Below, piece after piece: positions 16,321-23,904 of a DNA stretch of 64,000 nucleotides (position 1 is the stretch's first letter; each line of letters begins with the position of its first letter). The translations under genes were made by a program, and so were the position numbers. Under the pieces are notes generated by a model. It was not told the origin of the DNA, made no database searches, and saw nothing but the letters and a program-made list of their open reading frames with translations. Source of the DNA: Lachnospiraceae bacterium 10-1 (lineage in GTDB: Bacteria > Bacillota > Clostridia > Lachnospirales > Lachnospiraceae); contig KE159821.1 of assembly GCA_000403495.2 (NCBI GenBank), forward strand, positions 145,588 through 209,587. Reading direction: 5' to 3'.

Positions 16321-17268
16321 TCAAGCGGCCCTTCCGTTTCGGAAGGATGCGTCCCCTGCAAGCCTCCTTGTGAGGATGTCCCTTGCGGTCTTGAATTCGT
16401 CCCCGATGAAGCCGAGCCGGAGGAGCCATGTCCGCATGGCGTATTTCGGGTTCTCGCTCTGCTGCGGCTTCGGGCTTGCCGTCTTTACTTCCTTCGCCAT
16501 CTGGCTGAGTGCGAGGCAGAGCTGGATGTAGCTTTTAAGCTGCCCTGCGTGGAGGCCGCCCCTGCGCCCGTCGCCCGGTTCGTCGAACTGGAAGAGCCGG
16601 AACTCGACCGTGCCTTTGGTGAAGGTTGCGTGGTAATTGAGCATATGGTAGCGGCTGTCGTTGTAGTGCTGGTCCCTGCCGTAGCTTGCGCCGTGGCTTG
16701 TGTACCAGATGTCCGCAAGGGCCGCCATCGTGGAAGGTTTCTTTCTGTTGACCTGCTCCAAAAACCGTGGGTCAACCGTGCGGCAGTAGCGGTTCATCCT
16801 CCAGCGGTCAAGGTTTAAGGCATCCGCTATCAGGCTTTCATGGCCTGCCATGATGTTGGCGAGGTTTCTGAGGCTCTGCGGCGTGTGGCCTTTCGCCCCG
16901 ATGTGGATGTGTACCCCGCAGCCCCTTCCCGCGTCGCTCTTCGCTCCAGCGTGCCGTAGCTGCCGGATAAGCTCCTGCAGGGTTTCCATGTCCCCGTAGG
17001 TAAGGATGGGCGTCACCAGCTCGCACTTTTCGCTGTCAGGCCCCGCGATGCTCACGTCCTTCTGGAATTTCCACTCCCTGCCCTGCGCGTCCCATGCGGA
17101 GTAGGTTTCGTAGCCGTTCCTGCGTGCCGTGTATTCATGCCTGCCTGTTCCGAAGAAGTCCGCTGCAATTTTCGCCGCCCTGCTCCTTGCGATGCTGTTC
17201 ATCTCCACCTCAACCCCGATGGTCTGCTTTTTCATTTCCTCAACCTGCCTTGCTAACTTTGCGTTCAT
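16321..17268 (-). CDS. Amidoligase-family protein (GS-like COOH-NH2 ligase)
   Basis: 315 residues from the ATG at 17266-17268, preceded by GGAGGAAAACAGC. Amidoligase_2 motifs: GVEVEM (residues 18-23), CELVTP (82-87), GCGVHIHIGA (117-125) and TVEFRLF (220-226), which line the ATP/metal site of this glutamine-synthetase-like fold. The family is predicted to ligate an amine to a carboxyl group with ATP. The last 45 residues (from NPKYAMRTWLLRLGF) form a separate module also found at the end of the 17893-18648 protein. It lies upstream of a GGCT-like enzyme. Substrate unknown. Confidence 0.85.
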   Translation of the reverse strand: MNAKLARQVEEMKKQTIGVEVEMNSIARSRAAKIAADFFGTGRHEYTARRNGYETYSAWDAQGREWKFQKDVSIAGPDSEKCELVTPILTYGDMETLQELIRQLRHAGAKSDAGRGCGVHIHIGAKGHTPQSLRNLANIMAGHESLIADALNLDRWRMNRYCRTVDPRFLEQVNRKKPSTMAALADIWYTSHGASYGRDQHYNDSRYHMLNYHATFTKGTVEFRLFQFDEPGDGRRGGLHAGQLKSYIQLCLALSQMAKEVKTASPKPQQSENPKYAMRTWLLRLGFIGDEFKTARDILTRRLAGDASFRNGRAA

Positions 17269-17291
17269 GCTGTTTTCCTCCGTTTTCTTTG

Positions 17292-17345
17292 TGTGTTTTC
17301 CCTTTCGGTAGTACACATATTCGCTCTAAAAGGGGATAATAGCAA
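17292..17345 (-). repeat. Recurrent leader element, copy B (promoter-like)
   Basis: This is the second copy, identical to copy A over 36 bases and again followed by the ribosome site of the next gene (the amidoligase). Minus-strand reading: TTGCTA, 17-base spacer, GAATAT, then GTGTACTACCGAAAGGG. It suggests that the amidoligase has its own transcription start despite lying inside a long run of same-strand genes. Confidence 0.6.
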
Positions 17346-17396
17346 GTCAATTCGAGGCATATATTACACAATGTTTTCCGCAGTTTTTTGTGTATT

Positions 17397-17678
17397 TTAT
17401 GGCTTTTTCAGGCCCTCCATGGAGGCTGCCGTGATCTGTGCGCCAAGCCGGAATCCGTCCTTAAAGCCTTCGCAGATGGTCTTGCACTCAAGGTCGGAGG
17501 CATCGTCCAGAAGTTTCTCCAGCAGTGCCTTCCCCTCACTGTCCAACAGCCCTTTTAGGCGTTCAATCTCCCCGTCGATGCGCTCCGCAAGCTCTGCCAT
17601 CTCCGGCGTCTTGTCGTTCCGGTTCTCCCACGGCACGATCTCACCAAAATAAAGCTGTTTCAGAATGTCCTGCTCCAT
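17397..17678 (-). CDS. Small helical protein (DUF6809-like)
   Basis: 93 residues, starting MEQDILKQLYFGEIVPWEN and ending in GFKDGFRLGAQITAASMEG. The composition is acidic and helical. This type is frequent in Lachnospiraceae phages and conjugative elements as DUF6809, function unknown; I assign it from memory of that pattern. The stop of the DUF4314 gene immediately precedes its start (17679), so both belong to one transcription unit. Confidence 0.6.
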   Translation of the reverse strand: MEQDILKQLYFGEIVPWENRNDKTPEMAELAERIDGEIERLKGLLDSEGKALLEKLLDDASDLECKTICEGFKDGFRLGAQITAASMEGLKKP

Positions 17679-17909
17679 CTATTCATCCTCCTTTATCCTG
17701 CGCACCACATCCTCGCCGTAAATTGCATGGAGGCTGCTGCCGTTGTCCCATGCGACCATGACGCTCGCCGTGTCATCCACACCTTCGACTGTTCCCCGCG
17801 TCCCGATGGGCGGGGCCTGCACATCGTCCATCCGTACAAGCTCCACCCGTGTGCCTGCAGGGTACTCCCTGCGGACACGCTCCACAATCTCCCTATTCGG
17901 AAAGTTCAC
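17679..17909 (-). CDS. DUF4314 protein
   Basis: 76 residues. The pattern YPAGTRVELVRMDD, then GTRGTVEGVDD, VAWDNGSSL and YGEDVVRRI is that of DUF4314, a small beta-barrel (SH3-like) family common in Firmicutes mobile elements. It overlaps the end of the upstream gene by 17 bases. No biochemical role is known; the fold suggests a binding adaptor. Confidence 0.8.
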   Translation of the reverse strand: MNFPNREIVERVRREYPAGTRVELVRMDDVQAPPIGTRGTVEGVDDTASVMVAWDNGSSLHAIYGEDVVRRIKEDE

Positions 17910-18648
17910 TGCTGACCGCCTCCTTCCTTTCGCCGTTTTTGAATGCCGAGCTGCCGGAGAGGTTCTTCAGCAGGATTTTCCGCTCGCCCTTGTATTCCGC
18001 CCCGATGAATCCGAGCCGGAGCAGGAAGCACCGGAATGCGTATTTTTCATTGTCCGCAGGCTTTTCCTTCGCCGTGATGCGCTTCTGGTTCCTTGCCATG
18101 TCGCAGATGGCGGCAATGAAATGGGTGTAGGCTTTCACCGATTCGCTGTCCTGCCCCTCCGCAAACCATGGGAAGGAAACCTTCTCCCCGTCCGTTTCAA
18201 TCGGGAGGCTGTCAACCGCCAGCGCCTTTTTAATCAGGCTCCCTTTGGCATCCACCAGCTTCCGCAGGTTCTCCAGCGCGGCATCCGTGAAGGAATCCCT
18301 CGGCATTGCCACCGTAAGCCCCAGATCTGCCCCCTGTGCCTCCGTTTCCGGCTCCTCCGCTTTGTTTTCCGCATCCGCGCTTTCTTCTGCCGTGCCGCCT
18401 TCCTGCGCCGTTTCTGCCGGGACTGCGACAATCCCTCTTTCCGCAAGCCGCTCCAGCAGGTTCTCTATTTCCTCACTGTCCGCCCGGTCGTCAAACTCCA
18501 CCGCGCCGGTCTTGTCGATGTGGAAGTAATCCACCTGGTAAGCCGCTGTCGGCATTCCGAGGTATTTCGGCTTTACCTCTAAAATCTCCCCCATTGCCTG
18601 CACCAGCGCCTTCCGCTCTGCCCCTGTCCTGTTGAATTCAAACCTCAT
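17893..18648 (-). CDS. 'Virulence-related' mobile-element protein sharing the amidoligase C-terminal module
   Basis: 251 residues with a GGAGG ribosome site. The N-terminus (MRFEFNRTGAERKALVQAMGE, then YLGMPTAAYQVDYF) is the type annotated as 'virulence-related protein' in clostridial conjugative elements and phages. A middle low-complexity Glu/Ala region follows. The C-terminus (NEKYAFRCFLLRLGFIGAEYKGERKILL...NLSGSSAFKNG) aligns closely with that of the amidoligase at 16321-17268. The shared module implies that the two proteins meet the same partner or substrate. Name taken from annotation habit, not demonstrated function. Confidence 0.65.
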   Translation of the reverse strand: MRFEFNRTGAERKALVQAMGEILEVKPKYLGMPTAAYQVDYFHIDKTGAVEFDDRADSEEIENLLERLAERGIVAVPAETAQEGGTAEESADAENKAEEPETEAQGADLGLTVAMPRDSFTDAALENLRKLVDAKGSLIKKALAVDSLPIETDGEKVSFPWFAEGQDSESVKAYTHFIAAICDMARNQKRITAKEKPADNEKYAFRCFLLRLGFIGAEYKGERKILLKNLSGSSAFKNGERKEAVSSELSE

Positions 18649-18666
18649 TTTTTTGTACCTCCTTCG

Positions 18667-18710
18667 TTTTTCGGTACTACATTAATCACTCTGAACGGCA
18701 GGAATAGCAA
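18667..18710 (-). repeat. Recurrent leader element, copy C (promoter-like)
   Basis: Minus strand: TTGCTATTCC, then TTCAGAGTGATTAATGTAGTACCG, ending just ahead of the AAGGAGG site of the 17893-18648 gene. The spacing between the TTGC block and CAGAGTGA matches copies A, B, D and E, although the spacer sequence differs. Confidence 0.6.
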
Positions 18711-18730
18711 GCAGTATGTGAGAAAAAATG

Positions 18731-20872
18731 TCACAATAAAAAGTCCGGGAACTGTGCATAGTACACGATCCCCGAAAGCACGAAATATACGTTCGGCAGT
18801 GCGACGCCGTTGCCCCACATTTTATACTCGGCACTATCCGAATGAGGGTCTTTCAGCCACTTGATGATCTGCCTATCCGTCTTGGGCTTCGTGGAAGTCC
18901 CTGCAATCTTCCGATGGGTCTCAAAGACCTCCCTCCAGAACACTAAATCTTCCTCGGTAGGTTCCTCCGTGCCAAGCCCGCCGCACCACCAGTCCGGGAA
19001 GCCCTGCAGCCTCGCACACTCGGTGGGCGTCAGCCTGCGGACAATATACTCCGGCTCCACGATATGGTAATCCCCGCTGAACGCCTCCTGGTTGCCGAGC
19101 CACTGCTTGGAGCCCATGCTTGCCGAGAGTGTGCCGAACACCTCCTTGCCGGATGCGGTCTGCACATCGTTGATGACGGGAGGGTCCTTATAATCCGTAG
19201 CCACCAGCGTGTTCGCCAGTTCCTTTTCTGCCCGTGTGAAATGAGAATTCTTGCTCGTGCAGTAGGTCGGGTATGCAACAGCGTGTCTGTCCACGGCGTC
19301 AAGCGTAAAGGACACATCCTCATTCACGCCACTCCCCTGCGGCCCGTTCTCATCCTTCCTGCCAATCATGGAGCCCTGCACCGCCACCACGGCAATGCCG
19401 CCCTGGTTGCAGCCGGGATTCCCGCCGTTCCCGTCCAGAGTCCGGGAGGTATCCGCCTCATAAAATCCGCTGTGCGGGTTATCCGATTTCATGGCATTGC
19501 TGTCCTTGGAGCAGATACCGTATGCCTGCACCACCAGCTCATTGCAGCGGCTCTCCCCGACATCAAAGGTGTTCAGCGTGTTTGCCACCTTCCCGTCCTT
19601 CCAGGTCGGCGCATCCCCTTTGTAGTGGGCGCGGTACCCCTTGCAGAAAGGCACGAACACCGTCTGGTCATTGCTGCAGGAGAGAGTTGCGGATTTGTCA
19701 TCCTGTATGATCGCCCCTTTGCCGCCTCCCTCACAGCCGGAGCGGATTTTCAGCGTCTTTGGCGTTTCCACCACGAACGGTTGGTTATTGCCGCCCATGC
19801 CGTAGGTGGAGCTGACCGTAGGCGCCGTTTCCAAAGGCCCCGTATATCTCGTATCCTGTGAATGGTTCTCATAGAGCGCCACCGCAGCCGGGACCGTCCC
19901 TGCACGGAGCGTGGGCGAGGTTTCCTCCTCATACCCAATCCCACGCGCCTTTGCGGAATGCTCCGTGCAGAAACCGGCCGATTCCAATACGCACGGGGGA
20001 TGGTGCGCCTCTGCCCGCAGGGTGCAGGTCACGTCATCCGTCACGTCCATCCTCTGCCCGCCCTGGTCGTTCAGGCAGATGCCGCCTGCCGCTCCAATGC
20101 AATCCGCAGCACCTCCGGCAGTTCCTTGCCACGCACGGAAGCCCTCCGCAGAATACCCAGACACGCCTTCGGACTCAAATAATACCTTTCCGGCACTCCC
20201 GCCTGCAAAATCTGCGACAAGGTAGATGCGTTTCCTTCGTTGGGGGATTCCCCAAAACTGGGAGTCAAACACCCGCCATGCGAGGGAAAAGCCGTCTGCC
20301 ACGATGCTTCCGGCATTCGCCCACCTCCCCTTTGGAGGTCCAGGTACAGAAATACTTTCGTCTTTGACGGAGCAGACCGCTTCGAGGACTGCCTTAAAGT
20401 CTTCCCCTTTATTGGATGAGAAGGCTCCGGGGACGTTCTCCCACACGATAAACCTTGGATATTTTCCATCTGTTGCACACCTCATTTCCTTTACGATTCT
20501 GATTGCCTGATAGAACAGGCAGGACTGCTGCCCGCCAAGCCCCGCCCGCTTGCCGGCCACCGACATATCCGTGCAGGGCGAGCCGAAGGTGATGATGTCC
20601 ACCGGGGCAATCTCTGCGCCATCCACCGCAGAAATATCGCCCAAGTGCTTCACGGAGGGCAGCCGCTTTGTGGTCACACGGATGGGGAACGGCTCAATCT
20701 CCGAAGCCCATAGAGGGGTGATGCCTGCAAGCAGCCCGCCCAAAGGAAAACCCCCGGAGCCGTCAAACAGGCTGCCGAGGGTCAGGCAGGCATCCGCAGA
20801 CTGCGGATTTGGTGTGTCTCCGCCGCCAGTGCTGGACTCCCTGCTATGGATATATATAGCGTCTGCATTCAT
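18731..20872 (-). CDS. DNA (cytosine-5) methyltransferase with a very long recognition region
   Basis: 713 residues, about twice a typical C5 enzyme. Motif I is GSLFDGSGGF (33-42), motif IV FGSPC with nucleophile Cys100, motif VI ENV (145-147), motif VIII QRRKR (211-215), motif IX RRLTPTECARLQGFP (about 612-626) and motif X GNGVALP (about 687-693). Residues 222-610 replace the normal target-recognition domain and contain repeated TL-type segments (CTLRAEAHH, TLRAGTVPA, ATLSCSNDQ, NTLNTFDVG, RTLDGNGGN, TLVATDYKD, GTLSASMGS). The ATG overlaps the upstream stop (ATGA). A role protecting phage DNA from host restriction is inferred. Confidence 0.88.
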   Translation of the reverse strand: MNADAIYIHSRESSTGGGDTPNPQSADACLTLGSLFDGSGGFPLGGLLAGITPLWASEIEPFPIRVTTKRLPSVKHLGDISAVDGAEIAPVDIITFGSPCTDMSVAGKRAGLGGQQSCLFYQAIRIVKEMRCATDGKYPRFIVWENVPGAFSSNKGEDFKAVLEAVCSVKDESISVPGPPKGRWANAGSIVADGFSLAWRVFDSQFWGIPQRRKRIYLVADFAGGSAGKVLFESEGVSGYSAEGFRAWQGTAGGAADCIGAAGGICLNDQGGQRMDVTDDVTCTLRAEAHHPPCVLESAGFCTEHSAKARGIGYEEETSPTLRAGTVPAAVALYENHSQDTRYTGPLETAPTVSSTYGMGGNNQPFVVETPKTLKIRSGCEGGGKGAIIQDDKSATLSCSNDQTVFVPFCKGYRAHYKGDAPTWKDGKVANTLNTFDVGESRCNELVVQAYGICSKDSNAMKSDNPHSGFYEADTSRTLDGNGGNPGCNQGGIAVVAVQGSMIGRKDENGPQGSGVNEDVSFTLDAVDRHAVAYPTYCTSKNSHFTRAEKELANTLVATDYKDPPVINDVQTASGKEVFGTLSASMGSKQWLGNQEAFSGDYHIVEPEYIVRRLTPTECARLQGFPDWWCGGLGTEEPTEEDLVFWREVFETHRKIAGTSTKPKTDRQIIKWLKDPHSDSAEYKMWGNGVALPNVYFVLSGIVYYAQFPDFLL

Positions 20873-22125
20873 TCCATCTCCACCTCCTTCACCAGCGCGG
20901 AGTATGGGATTTTTTCCCCACCGCGCACCACATACACATTTTCCGAATCCCCGGTATCCTCCACATACCTCCGCAGGATGACGGATGCGTACTTTTCATC
21001 CAGCTCCATCATATGGCAGATACGGTTTGTCTGCTCACATGCCATCATCGTGGAGCCGCTCCCTCCGAAAGTGTCCAGAACGATGGCGTTTTCCTGGGAG
21101 GAATTGCAGATTGGGTATCCGAGCAGGTCAAGCGGCTTCGATGTCGGGTGGTTCTTATTCCGCTTCGGCTTGTCGTAGTTCCAGATGGTGGTCTGCTTCC
21201 GGTCGGAATACCACGGGTGTTTTCCGTTCTTAAGGAAACCGTACAGCACAGGCTCATGCTGCCACTGGTAATCCGAGCGCCCAAGCACCAGCGAATTCTT
21301 TACCCATATGCACACCCCGGCAAGGTGGAACCCCGCATCCACAAAGGCTTTCCTGAAATTAAGCCCCTCCGTGTCCGCATGGAACACATAAGCTGCACCG
21401 CCGCTTTCCAGATGCTCCACCATGTTCTGGAAGGAATTGTACAGAAAAGTGTAAAACTCCCCGTTCTCCATGCTGTCGTTCTGGATGGAAAGCCCACTTC
21501 CGCTCTTGAATGCGACGTTATACGGCGGGTCCGTCACGATAAGGTTTGCCTTTTTCCCGTCCATGAGCGCCGCCACGTCCTCCGCACTGGTAGCGTCACC
21601 GCACATCAGCCTGTGCCTGCCCACCGTCCAGATATCTCCCTTTTCCACGAACGCCGCTTTCTCCAACGCTGCGGAAAGGTCGAAATCATCATCTTTCACA
21701 TCTTTTTCACCGTCCCCGGAGAAAAGGTCTGCAATCTCATCCTCACCGAAGCCTGTCAAAGATACATCAAAATCCGCACCCTGCAAACTTTCAATCTCAA
21801 TGCGGAGCAGCTCCTCATCCCATCCGGCATCCAGAGCCATGCGGTTGTCCGCAAGGATGTAGGCTTTCTTCTGCGCCTCTGTCAGATAGTCCACAAATAC
21901 ACACGGAACCTCTGTAATCCCTTCCTCCTTCGCCGCTGCGATCCTGCCATGCCCTGCGATGACATTGAAATCCCGGTCGATGATGACCGGGTTGATGAAG
22001 CCGAACTCCCGCAGGGATGAGCGGAGCTTCGCAAGCTGCTCCGGCGAGTGCGTCCGCGCATTATTCACATACGGCACTAATTTTGAGAGCGGCACAAGCT
22101 GCATCTCCGTTGTCGTCTTACCCAT
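20869..22125 (-). CDS. ParB-like domain fused to DNA adenine/cytosine-N4 methylase
   Basis: 418 residues. The N-terminal ParB/Srx-type domain has VPLSKLVPYVNNARTH and VIAGHGRIAAAK (GHGR at 58-61). The C-terminal methylase carries DPPY at 199-202 and FGGSGST at 353-359, that is, catalytic motif before the SAM motif, as in beta-class N6-adenine or N4-cytosine enzymes. The fusion is common beside phage terminases. It starts six bases after terS ends and overlaps the C5 enzyme by 4 bases, so both are cotranslated. Probable role: modification of phage DNA or marking of packaging substrate. Confidence 0.88.
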   Translation of the reverse strand: MGKTTTEMQLVPLSKLVPYVNNARTHSPEQLAKLRSSLREFGFINPVIIDRDFNVIAGHGRIAAAKEEGITEVPCVFVDYLTEAQKKAYILADNRMALDAGWDEELLRIEIESLQGADFDVSLTGFGEDEIADLFSGDGEKDVKDDDFDLSAALEKAAFVEKGDIWTVGRHRLMCGDATSAEDVAALMDGKKANLIVTDPPYNVAFKSGSGLSIQNDSMENGEFYTFLYNSFQNMVEHLESGGAAYVFHADTEGLNFRKAFVDAGFHLAGVCIWVKNSLVLGRSDYQWQHEPVLYGFLKNGKHPWYSDRKQTTIWNYDKPKRNKNHPTSKPLDLLGYPICNSSQENAIVLDTFGGSGSTMMACEQTNRICHMMELDEKYASVILRRYVEDTGDSENVYVVRGGEKIPYSALVKEVEME

Positions 22126-22131
22126 TTTTAT

Positions 22132-22674
22132 CTACACTCCTTTCCTTGCACGGAGCAGCCGCTCCATCACATCATCCTGCGGCGTGTTCCCCTGGAACTC
22201 CACCGAGCAGTTCTCCTTCACGATCTGGTATATCTGCATCCAGCAGTAATTGGTCTGCTTCATGTAGGACTGGCTCATGGTGACATAAGGGGAGGCAATG
22301 GCGGCTCCTGTAGTCGGGTGCTTCGCCAGAAATCCAGTGGACGAAACAATCTCCTCGCACTGAATCCACCGGGACACGCTCATGGCGTACTGCTCCACCA
22401 TCTGCACCGTGACCAGCTTTTCACATCCCCTTGCTTTCAGCCAGGCATACGTTTCGTTGTAGACTTCCTCCGCCACCAGCTCCCGCCCGCTTTTCTGCGG
22501 GGATTTCAGGAAGTCCTTCACGGGCGGCACATCCACGCCCTCCAGCTCGGCCGGCTCCATCATGACTTCCGCCGGCCGGCCTTCGGCAATCTTCTCCGTG
22601 AGTGCCTTGGGCTTGCGTCCCGCCCCCGGCCTTGCGCCGCCCCGCCCGCTGCCGTCTTTTGCCACTGTTTTCAC
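22132..22674 (-). CDS. terS: Terminase small subunit (P27 family)
   Basis: 180 residues from a GTG at 22672-22674 (a second GTG lies three codons later). The N-terminus GRGGARPGAGRKPKAL, then a helical core with EEVYNETYAWLKARG and SVSRWIQCEEIV...GAAIASPYVTMSQSYMKQTN, is the P27 small-terminase pattern. It should recognise the cos or pac site, which probably lies just upstream. It is unusual that terL begins 7.6 kb away. Confidence 0.85.
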   Translation of the reverse strand: MKTVAKDGSGRGGARPGAGRKPKALTEKIAEGRPAEVMMEPAELEGVDVPPVKDFLKSPQKSGRELVAEEVYNETYAWLKARGCEKLVTVQMVEQYAMSVSRWIQCEEIVSSTGFLAKHPTTGAAIASPYVTMSQSYMKQTNYCWMQIYQIVKENCSVEFQGNTPQDDVMERLLRARKGV

Positions 22675-22696
22675 CCCGTTTCTTTGATTTTCTTTG

Positions 22697-22728
22697 AAAA
22701 AATGCTGCGGAAATCAAACGCCGCAGCA
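22697..22728 (-). terminator. Intrinsic terminator/attenuator upstream of terS
   Basis: On the minus strand TGCTGCGG and CCGCAGCA form a perfect 8-bp stem with a 10-base loop, followed at once by TTTTTTC. This is a standard Rho-independent terminator between the HNH gene and terS. It could separate middle from late transcription and require antitermination or a downstream late promoter. Confidence 0.7.
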
Positions 22729-22748
22729 CCTTGAAAGCCTTTATTTTA

Positions 22749-22876
22749 CGGAAATCTCCGAGGGGTTAATCCCCCGTTTGATTTCCGGTTTTTATGCGTG
22801 TGACCCCACGCCCGTTCCCCGGCACACAGGCTGTAGAGATTGATAGGGCCCTGGCGGGTCCACAGGGAACCCGCAC
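22749..22876. other. Structured intergenic region, candidate cos/packaging site
   Basis: No gene fits here. CGGAAATC (22749-22756) pairs with GATTTCCG (22780-22787) around a nested GGGG/CCCC hairpin, with a T-rich tract on the plus-strand side. Further on, GCGGGT and ACCCGC form a 6-bp stem near 22854-22874. The region lies between the HNH endonuclease and terS. In HK97-like cos phages the cos site is found in this place and the HNH protein assists cleavage, so a packaging site is inferred but no cohesive end can be read off. Confidence 0.4.
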
Positions 22877-22884
22877 ACAATGAC

Positions 22885-23244
22885 CTAACGCTTATTCCAC
22901 CTGTCGCCGCGCTCCGCATGAATCCTTGCATGGCAGGGCTGGCACAGCGACACGAGGTTCTCCTCGTCATGCGTCCCGCCCTCTGCCAATGGCAGCTTAT
23001 GGTGTACTTCCTCCACCGGCCGCAGCAGTCCTTTCTTCTGGCACTCCTCACAGAACGGATGCTTGGCTGCATAGCGGTCACGGATACGCTTCCATGCCCT
23101 CCCATACCTACGGCGTACAGCCGGGTCGCGGTCGTACTTCTCGTAGCGGCGGTTCTCCTGCCGCTCATGCTCCTCACAGAACCTCCCTTCCGTCAGCTTC
23201 GGGCATCCGGGGAAGGAACACGGCCTCTTCGGTTTCCTTGGCAT
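22885..23244 (-). CDS. HNH endonuclease
   Basis: 119 residues from the ATG at 23242-23244, preceded by AAGGAGGTGAGG. HNH signature: CEECQKKG, then EEVHHKLPLAEGGTHDEENLVSLCQPCHARIH, with the HH metal/catalytic pair and two CxxC zinc knuckles. A separate N-terminal Cys cluster (CSFPGCPKL, FCEEHE) binds a further zinc. HNH proteins next to terminase are required for DNA packaging in many cos phages. Confidence 0.9.
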   Translation of the reverse strand: MPRKPKRPCSFPGCPKLTEGRFCEEHERQENRRYEKYDRDPAVRRRYGRAWKRIRDRYAAKHPFCEECQKKGLLRPVEEVHHKLPLAEGGTHDEENLVSLCQPCHARIHAERGDRWNKR

Positions 23245-23279
23245 CTGCCTCACCTCCTTATAGGCATAAAGAAAGCCCC

Positions 23280-23302
23280 CGCAGGATTCTTTTGCTCCTG
23301 CG
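23280..23302 (-). terminator. Stem-loop upstream of the HNH gene
   Basis: CGCAGGA (23280-23286) pairs with TCCTGCG (23296-23302) around a 9-base loop; on the minus strand it is followed by GGGGGCTTTCTTT. It looks like a weak intrinsic terminator after the late regulator gene. The rest of 23303-23380 shows no gene that I can support. Confidence 0.45.
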
Positions 23303-23380
23303 AAGTCCCTCTTGACATTTTCTCATGCTATCAGCATACCACGTCCAAAACCAAATGTCATGCCCGCAAAGTGGACACTT

Positions 23381-23830
23381 TTATTTCCCGTACAGCATGA
23401 CGGACAATTTTGACAGCGCCCGGTTCTTCCTGCGGTATGCCGAATTCCTCTCAATCTGGAAACGCTCGCAGACGGCGTTGACTGCCGGTCCGTTCCCGCC
23501 CATGTAGAAACATTCCAGAACGTAACGGTCATCTTCTGTAAGCTGCTCCCATGCCGGCCCAAACCATGCCATGAATTCCACCGCCTCCCGGTACCGCTCT
23601 TTCAGCACATCGATCTCCTCAATGCCCTTGACTATCCTGTCCTCCGCCGCATGGGGATTGTGCGTGTGTGGCATACCGTCAGGCCGCGGGCTGCTGATGC
23701 CTCCCATCTTCTGGTATGCCGCCTTGATCTCATCGTCCGTGTGGCTGATGATGAATTCCATCCTCCCGTAATCCCTCAGTGCATTGGCGGTCGCGCCCCT
23801 TTTGTCTAAATACTGCCATATGATTCCCAT
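23381..23830 (-). CDS. Phage late-gene transcription regulator (ArpU/DUF1492-like, sigma-region-4-like HTH)
   Basis: 149 residues. The C-terminal half, LTEDDRYVLECFYMGGNGPAVNAVCERFQIERNSAYRRKNRALSKL, is a sigma-70 region 4-type helix-turn-helix as in ArpU/RinA-like late regulators; the N-terminal half is helical. Position at the boundary of replication and packaging genes fits a regulator that switches on the late operon starting at the HNH/terS region. Confidence 0.7.
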   Translation of the reverse strand: MGIIWQYLDKRGATANALRDYGRMEFIISHTDDEIKAAYQKMGGISSPRPDGMPHTHNPHAAEDRIVKGIEEIDVLKERYREAVEFMAWFGPAWEQLTEDDRYVLECFYMGGNGPAVNAVCERFQIERNSAYRRKNRALSKLSVMLYGK

Positions 23831-23904
23831 AGCTGATGCCTCCTGTTAAATATTTTTATTTCTCCCGGATTGGCATGGATTGTCATTGATTTTCATGGAT
23901 TGGC

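Noticed and set aside
21013..22020. 335-codon plus-strand open frame
   Set aside because: Opposite the ParB-methylase, whose motifs and coupled start make it the real gene.
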